A DNA stretch of 64,000 nucleotides from Leucobacter edaphi (lineage in GTDB: Bacteria; Actinomycetota; Actinomycetes; Actinomycetales; Microbacteriaceae). This document shows positions 35,646 to 42,505 of this stretch, piece by piece. Location: positions 372,001-436,000 of the forward strand of contig NZ_JAEHOI010000002.1 of the NCBI RefSeq assembly GCF_016522535.1, written 5' to 3'. A program made the translations under genes and the position numbers. Each line of letters begins with the position of its first letter. The stretch's first letter is position 1. The notes under the pieces are model-generated. The model was not told where the DNA came from, made no database searches, and saw nothing but the letters and a program-made list of their open reading frames with translations.

Positions 35646-36023
35646 ATGCCCAAGTACGCAATGCTCAAGCACTACCGCGGAGCGCCCCCGATGGCCAACG
35701 ACGGCCCGCGCACCGCTGAGGAGTGGGAGGCGCATGTCGCCCACATGAACGAGCTTATGGATCGCCTCCGCGCCACGGGGGAGTTCGTGTCCACGACCGC
35801 GCTCGCGGAAGCGGCCTCGTGGGTGCGCTTCGACGGTCCCGGGCGTCCGCCCCGCGAGCTGGGCCCGGTCGCCGAGGAGAAGGCGCTCACGGCTGGCTGG
35901 CTCGTCGTCGATGTTGCGAGCCGCGACCGTGCGCTCGAGATCGCCGCGGAACTCTCGGCCGGTCCCGGCGCCGATGGGCTGCCGGATGGGGAGTGGCTCG
36001 AATTCCGGCAGGTGCTCGACTGA
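35646..36023 (+). CDS. YCII/DGPF-domain protein
   Basis: A 125-residue protein of the YCII-related (DGPF) family, beginning MPKYAMLKHYRG with the C-terminal pattern DGEWLEFRQVLD. The family fold is dimeric ferredoxin-like and often sits near sigma factors; the function is unknown. Two tandem ATG codons occur at 35643 and 35646. GGAG precedes both, with better spacing for 35646. Confidence 0.8.
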   Translation: MPKYAMLKHYRGAPPMANDGPRTAEEWEAHVAHMNELMDRLRATGEFVSTTALAEAASWVRFDGPGRPPRELGPVAEEKALTAGWLVVDVASRDRALEIAAELSAGPGADGLPDGEWLEFRQVLD

Positions 36024-36026
36024 TTG

Positions 36027-36227
36027 CTACGGCCCCGAAATTCGCGTCCAGGCGGTCGTGCCCTGCGCGCGCCGTGCGGCTCGCTCGGGGCTGTGGAGCT
36101 CCGGGCCGCCGGCCCGGAGCGTTTCGTCGCGACTCGGCTTCCCGTGTCGTAGATCTTCTCGGAACTTCCAGATCCTGGCGGCGATGAAGAACGCGCACAC
36201 CAGGATCGCTGCGATGACGTTGTTCAT
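36027..36227 (-). CDS. Small membrane-anchored protein, unknown function
   Basis: A 66-residue protein with an N-terminal hydrophobic segment (about 3-19: VIAAILVCAFFIAARIW) and a basic tail. It has no recognised family. TATCGT lies six bases before the ATG on the minus strand, consistent with a leaderless promoter. Convergent with the YCII gene. Confidence 0.5.
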   Translation of the reverse strand: MNNVIAAILVCAFFIAARIWKFREDLRHGKPSRDETLRAGGPELHSPERAARRAQGTTAWTRISGP

Positions 36228-36320
36228 GGCCTCACGATAACCCCGCGCGATCCGGCCGTCGAGCGCGCGAGCGGAACGTTCACGAGTCGTTCCCGCGCGC
36301 GACGCAGCCGCCCAACGCGG

Positions 36321-36764
36321 TCACTCGCAGCGCAGGGGCGCTTCTGGCGCAGCCGCATCGGCCGGGGCGGCCTCTCCCGCGTCGGCGGCAGGTTCTCTGT
36401 CCGCGAGCTCTGCCAGGATCTGTGCGTGGCGGAGCAGGAAGGCCCGCTCGTCGAGTTTCCTGCGCCGCAGCCAGCCCGTGACCTCGCTGTTGTTCTTGCT
36501 CGCGTTGCAGGATCGGCAGGCGGGTGCGACGTTGCCGATCGTGTAGCGGCCGCCTCGTGAGACGGGCTGGATACAGTCGCGCTGCAGCGCAGTGTCCGTT
36601 GCGCGGCAATAGGCGCATCCCGCCCATAGCTCAAGCAGCAGGTCCCATTGCGCCTCGGTGAGATCGTTCTCCACCCGGGAGAGGCGTCCCTTACGTCGCT
36701 TCGCCGCGCGCGCACGGGCGGCCGCCGAGGGCTTGCGGGTCGCGTAACGGCGGGAGGCTGGCAC
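36321..36764 (-). CDS. HNH endonuclease family protein with altered first His
   Basis: A 147-residue protein with a basic N terminus and an HNH/zinc-ribbon core: C50xxC53, then R62-D63-C64-IQPVSRGG, N78 and C83xxC86-N87. In ordinary HNH enzymes the residue after the Asp is the catalytic His; here it is Cys. The zinc cysteines and the NASK segment are intact. It may be a nuclease with changed activity or a DNA-binding relic. The GTG start is six bases after TAGCCT (leaderless). Confidence 0.78.
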   Translation of the reverse strand: MPASRRYATRKPSAAARARAAKRRKGRLSRVENDLTEAQWDLLLELWAGCAYCRATDTALQRDCIQPVSRGGRYTIGNVAPACRSCNASKNNSEVTGWLRRRKLDERAFLLRHAQILAELADREPAADAGEAAPADAAAPEAPLRCE

Positions 36765-36821
36765 GGCTTCAGGCTAGCGGCCGGAACGCGCGCCGGCGGG
36801 ATGGCGCGGCGGGATCCCCGA

Positions 36822-37268
36822 TCAGGAGGCGAGCAGCCGCCCGAGATCGACGGTGAACCGTTCGGTGCCCGGGGCGAGCGGTGCGAAGAACGCCCGGTCC
36901 GCGGCTTCGACCGCCGCGTTTGCTCGGTTCGCGAGCGTGACGCCCTGTGGGGTCGCGCTCAGGGCGATGGCGCGACCGTCGCTCGGGTGCGGGCGCCGAT
37001 CCACCAGCCCCTTCGCCTCGAGCGCGCGCAGCACCTGGGAGGTCATCATGGGGTCGGTCGCGGCGCGATCCGCAAGCTCGCGCTGCGTCAGATGCTCGTC
37101 GTGCTGCGCGGAGGCGAGCACTGCGAGCAGTACGAACTGCACGTGGGTGAAGTCGAACGGGGCGAGCGCCGCGCGGATCTCCCGTTGCCAGGCGTTCGTC
37201 ACCCGCCACAGCATGAGTCCCGTGCTGCGTTCGGGCGTCGGAAACCGGGACTCGAGGGCGCCCGTCAT
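36822..37268 (-). CDS. MarR family transcriptional regulator
   Basis: A 148-residue winged-helix regulator. The recognition region is LTQRELADRAATDPMMTSQVLRALEAKGLVDR, split over the helix and wing, followed by HPSDGRAIALSATPQG. The ATG overlaps the stop of the EVE gene on the minus strand (ATGA), so both are on one transcript. The inducer is unknown; the EVE partner is an unusual companion. Confidence 0.88.
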   Translation of the reverse strand: MTGALESRFPTPERSTGLMLWRVTNAWQREIRAALAPFDFTHVQFVLLAVLASAQHDEHLTQRELADRAATDPMMTSQVLRALEAKGLVDRRPHPSDGRAIALSATPQGVTLANRANAAVEAADRAFFAPLAPGTERFTVDLGRLLAS

Positions 37269-37675
37269 CGCAGCATGGCCGATCCGAGCACCTCGATGTC
37301 GTGCTCGTCGAGCGGAACCAGCCCGAATCGCAGCTGATATCCCCAGTTCGGCTGCTGGGTGAGATGCAAACGATCCCGGACGTCCTCGAGCGGGATCGGA
37401 CCAGCGTCTCGGTAGTTCACCCGCCGACGATACGGCTTGAAGCAGCCCTCGTCGGCCTGCCAGATCTCGTCATCCGGGAGCGTGCCGATCGCCGTGAACT
37501 CGCGCAGCGGGGCGCGATCGCCGCGCTGCTCCGTGGGGGAGTAGTAGACGAGCGTGTCGCCCGGCCGCATCCGCGCGAGACCGGCACGCTTCCCGTGGTT
37601 GATCTGCGCGATTCCCAGCTCCACGCCGCGCCGTACGTGGGCGGCGCTGACGACGCCCAGCCATCCGTTGCTCAT
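37265..37675 (-). CDS. EVE domain-containing protein
   Basis: A 136-residue protein matching the EVE/UPF0310 family: GWLGVVSAAHVRRGVELGIAQ, MRPGDTLVYYSP and IGTLPDDEIWQ. EVE domains have a PUA-like fold and bind modified bases in DNA or RNA. Here the domain stands alone. GAGGAG lies before the ATG at 37675. It is cotranscribed with the MarR regulator. Confidence 0.87.
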   Translation of the reverse strand: MSNGWLGVVSAAHVRRGVELGIAQINHGKRAGLARMRPGDTLVYYSPTEQRGDRAPLREFTAIGTLPDDEIWQADEGCFKPYRRRVNYRDAGPIPLEDVRDRLHLTQQPNWGYQLRFGLVPLDEHDIEVLGSAMLR

Positions 37676-37800
37676 GTTGCACGCTCCTCGAATCTGTCGG
37701 GACCGGGTGTTCGGTTCGCGGTTCCGTGCGTTTAGTATGCGCGCTTATTGAATGAACTTCAAGAGCTTTCGAGAAAGGACCAGCAGTGCGCTGAGAGATG

Positions 37801-37832
37801 AGGCGGCACGGGCCCACAGCCCAGTGCCGCCT
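37801..37832 (-). terminator. Terminator of a displaced tRNA-Leu end
   Basis: Perfect 9-bp inverted repeat AGGCGGCAC / GTGCCGCCT (37801-37809 / 37824-37832). It lies about 13 bases below the tRNA-Leu 3' fragment, exactly where the terminator of a minus-strand tRNA gene would be. Confidence 0.6.
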
Positions 37833-37845
37833 TATGTGGACTGTG

Positions 37846-37869
37846 TGCGCGAGGGGGACTTGAACTGAC
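37846..37869 (-). repeat. tRNA-Leu 3'-end fragment (candidate attachment repeat)
   Basis: On the plus strand TGCGCGAGGGGGACTTGAAC repeats the 3' end of the tRNA-Leu(TAG) at 39706, with one G fewer. Only the acceptor 3' strand and half of the T arm are present. Together with the terminator at its left it looks like the original tRNA 3' end pushed away by an integration event. Confidence 0.6.
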
Positions 37870-38360
37870 CTCGACACCTCGCGCCGTGAATCTTGACCGA
37901 GCGGCCTGTCTCATAAAATCAACGATCCATGGCATCTGGCCTGTGTCGAGCCCCACAGCCGTACCCCGGACTGCACCTTGCCTGGCACTTTCGTGAGCGC
38001 TTTTCGCAGCCAATCCATGCCGTTGCCGAGTGCCGTGGCAGTTTTCGGAGCAGCTCTCATTCGATATTCGCCGCGAACACCACTCCCAATCTTCGCCACT
38101 ATCAGCCAGACAAACGTGTGCCACCTTGGTAGACACGTTGGTTTCTTTGGTAGGAAGATCAGGTGCTGATCCTTGTGAAAGAAAGACGGCGTGCTTCTAT
38201 ATCGGGTCGCCAGGCTGATGTGCTGCGCTGTGTCGAGGGCGACCGCCCGCGGGCCGAGAGCCACTATGTGAGTTACAGGGCGGGGGTCGAGTACGCAGTG
38301 CTCGACGAGAGCGGCAAGACAATCATCATTCGGGCCCTCTCCAATGTCGGCCCTCAGCGG
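37870..38360. other. Gene-free low-GC stretch inside the islet
   Basis: About 490 bases with lower GC than the surroundings. A 66-codon plus-strand frame (38163-38363) and several minus-strand frames exist. None has a ribosome site or a recognisable family. It may hold remains of the integrated element. Confidence 0.45.
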
Positions 38361-38372
38361 TAGACTTACGGC

Positions 38373-38612
38373 ATGACACCGAAGCTCACCGAATACATCG
38401 CAGAAGGCCGTAGCCTTTCTGTCGATGAACGCGAGCTTGCAGCGGTCGCACTCCTGCAGATCAGCGACGATGAGCAGGCCCAAATCGATGCGGCCTGGCG
38501 TTCGGAGCTTCGCCGTCGAATTGACGACATCGAGAGCGGAAAAATCGAACTGCTCGACGCGGACGAAGTTCACGCGCAGATCCGTGCCAAGCTCGCGGCA
38601 ATGCGCGAGTGA
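38373..38612 (+). CDS. Addiction module antitoxin component (CHP02574-type)
   Basis: A 79-residue acidic protein of the addiction-module family often paired with ParE-like toxins. It contains LSVDERELAAVALLQI and the terminal ELLDADEVHAQIRAKLA. TAGACT (38361-38366) lies six bases before the ATG. The toxin GTG overlaps its TGA (GTGA), so the two are translated together with antitoxin first, the usual order. Confidence 0.85.
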   Translation: MTPKLTEYIAEGRSLSVDERELAAVALLQISDDEQAQIDAAWRSELRRRIDDIESGKIELLDADEVHAQIRAKLAAMRE

Positions 38613-38926
38613 CGCTGACGCGCCGCGTCTACCCTGAGGCGGCCTCGGAGCTGTTGGCAGCTGCCGAATGGTACGAAAGGGCGCGCACGAACCTCGGTGA
38701 TGATTTTCTTTCCGAGGTTGAGGACGCAGAGCGGGATGTGCTCGATCGGCCGGAAGCGGCGCGGGTGTTTCCGGGTTGGGCCGAGTTGCCCGTCGTGCGA
38801 AGCGCAAGCGTGCGTGTGTTCCCGTATCGAGTGCTCTATTACCTCACTGACACAGAGGTTGTGATCGTCGCCTACGCTCACCACCGCCGGAAGCCGAGGT
38901 ACTGGGAACACCGAATGGACGGCTGA
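38609..38926 (+). CDS. RelE/ParE family toxin
   Basis: A 105-residue protein with the ParE/RelE pattern: YPEAASELLAAAEWYE at the N terminus, then RVFPYRVLYYLTDTEVVIVAYAHHRRKPRYW. ParE toxins act on DNA gyrase and RelE on ribosome-bound mRNA; the family cannot be separated here. It is coupled to the antitoxin gene and carried on the tRNA-flanked islet. Confidence 0.87.
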   Translation: MTLTRRVYPEAASELLAAAEWYERARTNLGDDFLSEVEDAERDVLDRPEAARVFPGWAELPVVRSASVRVFPYRVLYYLTDTEVVIVAYAHHRRKPRYWEHRMDG

Positions 38927-39041
38927 CAATCTGCAAGTGGCATTCTCACTGATAGGAGGCGCTGAGCCGCTGACGGCCTCCATGGAGCGTGATTTCTCCG
39001 CCGTAGGGCCCTATCCACTGGTGCGGCGTGCGGCGTGTGGC

Positions 39042-39695
39042 CTAATGGGGGGCGCTGCAGATCACGGCGTGCGGGTCGTAGGCGCTGATTTCCTTGATCA
39101 TGGCATCGCGCTGTGCACCACGCCACGCGGCCCTCGTGTCAGCATCGGGTCGGGGTACGCCGAGGTTTCTGGCCGGTGGTCTGGCGAAAACGACCCCAGC
39201 AAGCACGGAGAGCGTGCCCCGCTCACCCAGCGCACCCATCCCTCCGCGCACGGTCTCCGCGGAGGGCCGTTCCTCACTGGTTTCCAGCAGCAGGATCGCT
39301 CCGGCGAGATCGTCGTTCGCGGGCATCCGGTTTGCCAGTGCAATCTGGTCGAGCACCTCAGGGCACCCTCCCCAGGTGCGTCCGGTCACCGAGGCGCGCG
39401 GCCCTGCCCATGCCCTCGGTTCTGTCGCTTCGGGTTCTCCGAACTCGGTCTGTGCTCGCGGCTCGGCCCAGTCGAGACCGAAGTCCGCAGACTCACCCGG
39501 CTCGGTGACCTCCAACTCGCTTCCGTTCAGCAGTGCGGCGATGAGTGAGGCAAGATGAGCAGGATCGACATGCGGACCGGGGCCGAGGTGCACCTGGGTC
39601 GAGCCGTCGACCTCGGCAAGGCTTCGCACGCATTCGGGAACTTTCAACGAAAATGGCCCCCGATCCGGAGCTTGTATCTCCTGATCAAAGACCAT
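39042..39695 (-). pseudogene. S66-family LD-carboxypeptidase remnant
   Basis: The minus strand encodes the C-terminal half of an S66 peptidase (LdcA/MccF-like). Recognisable blocks are GRTWGGCPEVLDQIALANRM, AGAILLLETSEERPSAE and ALGERGTLSVLAGVVF. The nucleophile Ser domain at the N terminus is missing, and the end breaks off after DPHAVICSAPH, before the terminal catalytic His region. A decayed gene is the simplest reading. Confidence 0.7.
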
Positions 39696-39705
39696 TTTCT
39701 CTTTG

Positions 39706-39787
<82 letters not shown>

Positions 39788-39894
39788 GTGACCGCCGTAG
39801 AGCGCCGCATTCACCCTACCGGGTGTGGGTGGTGGGGATGTGGTCGGGGCGCAAGTCTTGGGTGTTGGGAGTTCACTCGCAGGCGATTGGGGTG

Positions 39895-40034
39895 TGCGCG
39901 AGGAGCGCGGCGGGCTGGGGATCAACGCGTCGCGTTGATCGTCCGCCGCGGCGGCGCCACCGCGCCGCTGAACCCCCACGTCCGAGGACACTGGAACCTC
40001 AATCCAGCGCGTCTGCCAATTCCGCCACTCGCGC
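39895..40034 (-). pseudogene. Interrupted tRNA-Leu (anticodon GAG)
   Basis: On the minus strand the 5' part (40034 down to 39969) matches the neighbouring tRNA-Leu almost base for base, but the anticodon loop is TTGAGGT (anticodon GAG). After GGGGGTTCA the sequence departs for 66 bases (39903-39968), then the acceptor 3' strand CTCGCGC plus A reappears at 39902-39895. The span is 140 bases instead of 82. The T arm cannot form, so it is probably inactive unless the insert is removed. Confidence 0.65.
39904..39951. repeat. Palindromic insertion inside tRNA-Leu(GAG)
   Basis: The insert holds a perfect inverted repeat GATCAACGCG-T-CGCGTTGATC (39920-39940), flanked by CGCGGCGG (39906-39913) and CCGCCGCG (39943-39950), also complementary. 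The whole can fold as an 18-bp interrupted hairpin, resembling a REP-like or terminator-like element. Confidence 0.6.
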
Positions 40035-40140
40035 GTGGCCCCTGTTGGGGCGCCGCATTCACCTTACCGGGTGGTCGCGGCGTGGATGCCACGGGGCTCG
40101 GCCCTTGACCTCGGGGGGATTCGACCGCAGGCGATGTGCC

Positions 40141-40968
40141 TTATTCGCCTTCCCGGACGATGCGCGCCCCCTCGGGAAGCACGGCTCCCGCGGGCAGCTG
40201 CACGGTGATGAACCCGCCGGCGGGCGGCGAAGGCGCGGCTGCAGGCTGCGCTGCACCTGCCGCGGGCGCGGTCGCCTCGGCGGTGCCGCCCGGGTGCCGG
40301 AGCTGCGCCTCGAGCGCGCCGACGCTGAACTCCTGCGGGCGCGGGGCGGCAGCGTGCGCGCCGCCGTGCGGCTCGTGCTTGCTCATGCGGTCGATCCAGG
40401 CGAGGGCGAGCGCGGAGACGATGAAGGCGAGGTGGATCATGACCTCCCAGAACACCCCGTCATACGAGTAGATGACCTTGCCGCTCGCGTCGGTGACAAG
40501 ACCGTCGTTCATCCGTCCGACCTCGATGAAGGTCTTCAGGAGGTGGATCGAGGAGATCGAGATGATCGAGATCGCGAGCTTGACCTTGAGGAGGTTCGCG
40601 TTGACGTGGGAGAGCCAGTCCGGTTCGTCATGGTGGCCCTCGACGCGGATCTTCGATACGAAGGTCTCGTAGCCGCCGATGATCACCATGATCAGGAGGT
40701 TCGCGATCATGACGATGTCGATGAGCGCGAGCACGCTCAGCATGACGTCGGTTTCGCTGAAGTTGCCGGCGATGACGGAGTGCTCGATGAGGTGCCACAG
40801 TTCGACGCAGAACAGCACGACGTAGACGGCCTGCGCGACGATGAGGCCGAGGTAGAGGGGCGCCTGCAGCCAGCGGCTCGCAAAGATGAAAGCGGCGAGT
40901 GTGCGCGAGGCCGGCCCCGGCCCACGTTCGATGCCTCGTTCGATGGGCGGGGTGGGTGTTGATTTCAC
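40141..40968 (-). CDS. YqhA/UPF0114 family membrane protein
   Basis: A 275-residue protein with about four hydrophobic segments and the UPF0114 motifs NLLIMVIIGGYETFVSKI and ISIISISSIHLLKTF. The C-terminal 70 residues are Ala/Pro-rich and soluble, an extension beyond the usual family length of about 165-190. The function is unknown. The GTG at 40968 was chosen because GGGAG lies seven bases upstream. Confidence 0.85.
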   Translation of the reverse strand: MKSTPTPPIERGIERGPGPASRTLAAFIFASRWLQAPLYLGLIVAQAVYVVLFCVELWHLIEHSVIAGNFSETDVMLSVLALIDIVMIANLLIMVIIGGYETFVSKIRVEGHHDEPDWLSHVNANLLKVKLAISIISISSIHLLKTFIEVGRMNDGLVTDASGKVIYSYDGVFWEVMIHLAFIVSALALAWIDRMSKHEPHGGAHAAAPRPQEFSVGALEAQLRHPGGTAEATAPAAGAAQPAAAPSPPAGGFITVQLPAGAVLPEGARIVREGE

Positions 40969-41076
40969 GGCGATCTCCCAATCGTCGGACAGATTGGAGT
41001 TCAGCGTAGCGCAGCGAAAGTTCCCGGTGCTGGGCGATTCCGTGCCGTTTGGCGCGGGTTTCGGGGCGCATGAGGA

Positions 41077-41082
41077 TATACT
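41077..41082 (+). promoter_or_regulatory. -10 element of the terC riboswitch transcript
   Basis: TATACT at 41077-41082, ten bases before the conserved 5' end of the riboswitch. No convincing -35 is seen. Confidence 0.45.
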
Positions 41083-41090
41083 CGTCTGAG

Positions 41091-41240
41091 CGAAGGGGAG
41101 TATCCCGACTTCCTCCGTGGCCGTCAAGACGCTGCACGCCATCGTGCAGCCGGTCCGGAGCGGCGCCGTTCGGCGTCGGGGAGAGACTTTCGGTGTTCAG
41201 CGCACCCTCCACGTCCGGGCGGGTGCCCGCCGAAGGAGTT
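41091..41240 (+). promoter_or_regulatory. yybP-ykoY manganese riboswitch
   Basis: Two conserved blocks of the yybP-ykoY class are present: GAAGGGGAGTA at 41092-41102 and GGGGAGAGACTTTCGG at 41178-41193, which form the metal-binding loops. A hairpin GGCGGGtgCCCGCC and a T5 run follow, next to the terC ribosome site GAAGGAG. TerC/Alx genes are the classic targets of this Mn2+ sensor. The structured region ends close to the start codon, so control is likely at termination or translation. Confidence 0.85.
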
Positions 41241-41247
41241 TTTCCCT

Positions 41248-42267
41248 GTGACCTCTGTTCTGCCGCTCTGGTTCGAGATCGGTTCGATGATCGTGCTCCT
41301 CACGATCCTTGCCGTCGATCTCCTGCTCATCATCAAGCGCCCGCACGTTCCGTCGATGCGGGAGGCGAGCATCTGGGTGGGCGTCTACGTGGCCCTCGCG
41401 CTCGTCTTCGCCGGCGCGATCTTCCTGCTCGGGGATGTGCAGCACGGAACCGAGTTCCTGGCCGGCTGGCTCACCGAGTACAGCCTCTCGATCGACAACC
41501 TGTTCGTGTTCGTGCTGATCCTTGGCTCGTTCAAGGTGCCGAGCGCCTACCAGCAGCGCGCCCTCATGATCGGGATCGTCCTGGCGCTCATCTTCCGCGG
41601 GGTGTTCATTCTCGCGGGCGCCGCGCTCATCGAGCGCTTCGTGTGGATCTTCTTCATCTTCGGGGCGTGGCTCGTGTGGACGGCCTGGCAGCAGGTGAAG
41701 CCGGGTGAGGAGGAGCACGGCGGCGACGGCTGGCTGATCCGTCAGCTGAAGAAGGTGCTCCCGATCACGGATCACTTCGACGGCGGCAAGCTGCGCACCA
41801 CGGTCGACGGCAAGCGGATGTGGACGCCGTTCATGCTTGTCCTCGTGTCGCTCGGGACGACGGACCTGCTGTTTGCGCTCGACTCGATCCCCGCGATCTT
41901 CGGGATCACGCAGAGCCCGTTCATCGTGTTCACGGCCAACGTGTTCGCGCTCATGGGTCTCCGCCAGCTGTACTTCCTGCTGGGCGGCCTGCTCGAGCGG
42001 CTGCCCTACCTCAAGTACGGGATCGCCGCGATTCTCGCGTTCATCGGGGTGAAGCTCGTCTTCCACGCCCTGCATGAGAACGAGCTGCCGTTCATCAACG
42101 GCGGCGAGCACGTTCCTGTGCCTGAGATCACGACCGGAATGTCGCTCGGCTTCATCGTGGTGGCCATGGCTGTGGCCACGATCGCGAGCCTCGTGAAGGC
42201 GAACAAGGATGCGAAGGCGCGGGGCGAACACCTCCGTCTGGGCGCGGCGGAACACGAAGATCGCTGA
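41248..42267 (+). CDS. TerC/Alx family membrane protein (probable manganese exporter)
   Basis: A 339-residue membrane protein with about nine hydrophobic segments. TEYSLSIDNLFVFVLIL and LLFALDSIPAIFGIT are the two acidic metal-site motifs of TerC. Members preceded by this riboswitch export Mn2+ or help load secreted Mn enzymes. GAAGGAG lies nine bases before the GTG. It is a single gene with its own promoter. Confidence 0.9.
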   Translation: MTSVLPLWFEIGSMIVLLTILAVDLLLIIKRPHVPSMREASIWVGVYVALALVFAGAIFLLGDVQHGTEFLAGWLTEYSLSIDNLFVFVLILGSFKVPSAYQQRALMIGIVLALIFRGVFILAGAALIERFVWIFFIFGAWLVWTAWQQVKPGEEEHGGDGWLIRQLKKVLPITDHFDGGKLRTTVDGKRMWTPFMLVLVSLGTTDLLFALDSIPAIFGITQSPFIVFTANVFALMGLRQLYFLLGGLLERLPYLKYGIAAILAFIGVKLVFHALHENELPFINGGEHVPVPEITTGMSLGFIVVAMAVATIASLVKANKDAKARGEHLRLGAAEHEDR

Positions 42268-42332
42268 TCCGGGCAGGTTTTCGAAAGCGACACGGAAAGT
42301 TCGCGATGCCGGAGCATTGCGACGGCTGGTGC

Positions 42333-42338
42333 TAAACT
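42333..42338 (+). promoter_or_regulatory. -10 element of the leucine leader transcript
   Basis: TAAACT (42333-42338) lies exactly six bases before the leader-peptide ATG, so transcription should begin at the start codon. Confidence 0.6.
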
Positions 42339-42344
42339 CGTCCT

Positions 42345-42392
42345 ATGCGTCCGCGGCGGCAGCTTCTTCTTCACAGCCGCGACGGGGTCTAG
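42345..42392 (+). CDS. leuL: Leucine operon leader peptide (15 aa)
   Basis: The frame encodes MRPRRQLLLHSRDGV and ends in TAG. Three consecutive Leu codons are all CTT, a codon that is rare in this genome, where CTC and CTG prevail. The peptide begins right at the predicted transcription start and is followed by two mutually exclusive RNA stems before leuC. This is the layout of a leucine attenuator: low charged tRNA-Leu stalls the ribosome at the CTT run and changes which stem forms. Confidence 0.8.
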   Translation: MRPRRQLLLHSRDGV

Positions 42393-42430
42393 CCCATCGG
42401 CCACCCGTCGCGGAGTGCTTGCATGGCCGA
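42377..42430 (+). promoter_or_regulatory. Alternative hairpins of the leuCD attenuator
   Basis: Stem A is a perfect 10-bp pair CCGCGACGGG (42377-42386) / CCCGTCGCGG (42404-42413). Stem B is a perfect 7-bp pair TCGGCCA (42397-42403) / TGGCCGA (42424-42430). Each stem's loop contains an arm of the other. A ribosome stalled on the Leu codons (42363-42371) would cover the 5' arm of stem A and favour stem B. No T run follows, so the output may be Rho-dependent or translational. Confidence 0.7.
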
Positions 42431-42505
42431 CCCACCGCACGGTGCCGAAATAGATCCGCGCCGCCCGGTGTTGAACTCCATTGAGACCGAGAAGAGAAGC
42501 CTGAA

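Larger units (their letters stand above)
37846..39705. mobile_element. Remnant genomic islet bounded by tRNA-Leu 3' repeats
   Basis: The left boundary is the displaced tRNA-Leu 3' fragment and the right boundary is the 3' end of the intact tRNA-Leu(TAG), the geometry left by tRNA-targeting integrases. Inside are a non-coding low-GC stretch, a toxin-antitoxin pair and an S66 peptidase pseudogene. No integrase is seen, so the element is probably decayed or mobilised from elsewhere. Confidence 0.5.

Noticed and set aside
37870-38000. IS element end near GGCCTGTCTCATAA
   Set aside because: The sequence resembles some transposon ends, but no matching inverted repeat or transposase was found.
38163-38363. 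66-codon plus-strand frame before the antitoxin
   Set aside because: No ribosome site or recognisable family; its stop overlaps the antitoxin -10. Kept only as part of the gene-free stretch.
37911-38807. Long minus-strand frame across the islet and the antitoxin
   Set aside because: It overlaps the toxin-antitoxin genes on the other strand, has no ribosome site and shows no protein family pattern.
38937-39548. 203-codon plus-strand frame
   Set aside because: It is the shadow of the S66 peptidase remnant on the minus strand, which shows clear family blocks.
39903-39968. Group I intron in tRNA-Leu
   Set aside because: The insert is only 66 bases, lies in the T arm and has no intron core; group I introns in tRNA-Leu sit in the anticodon loop and are much longer.
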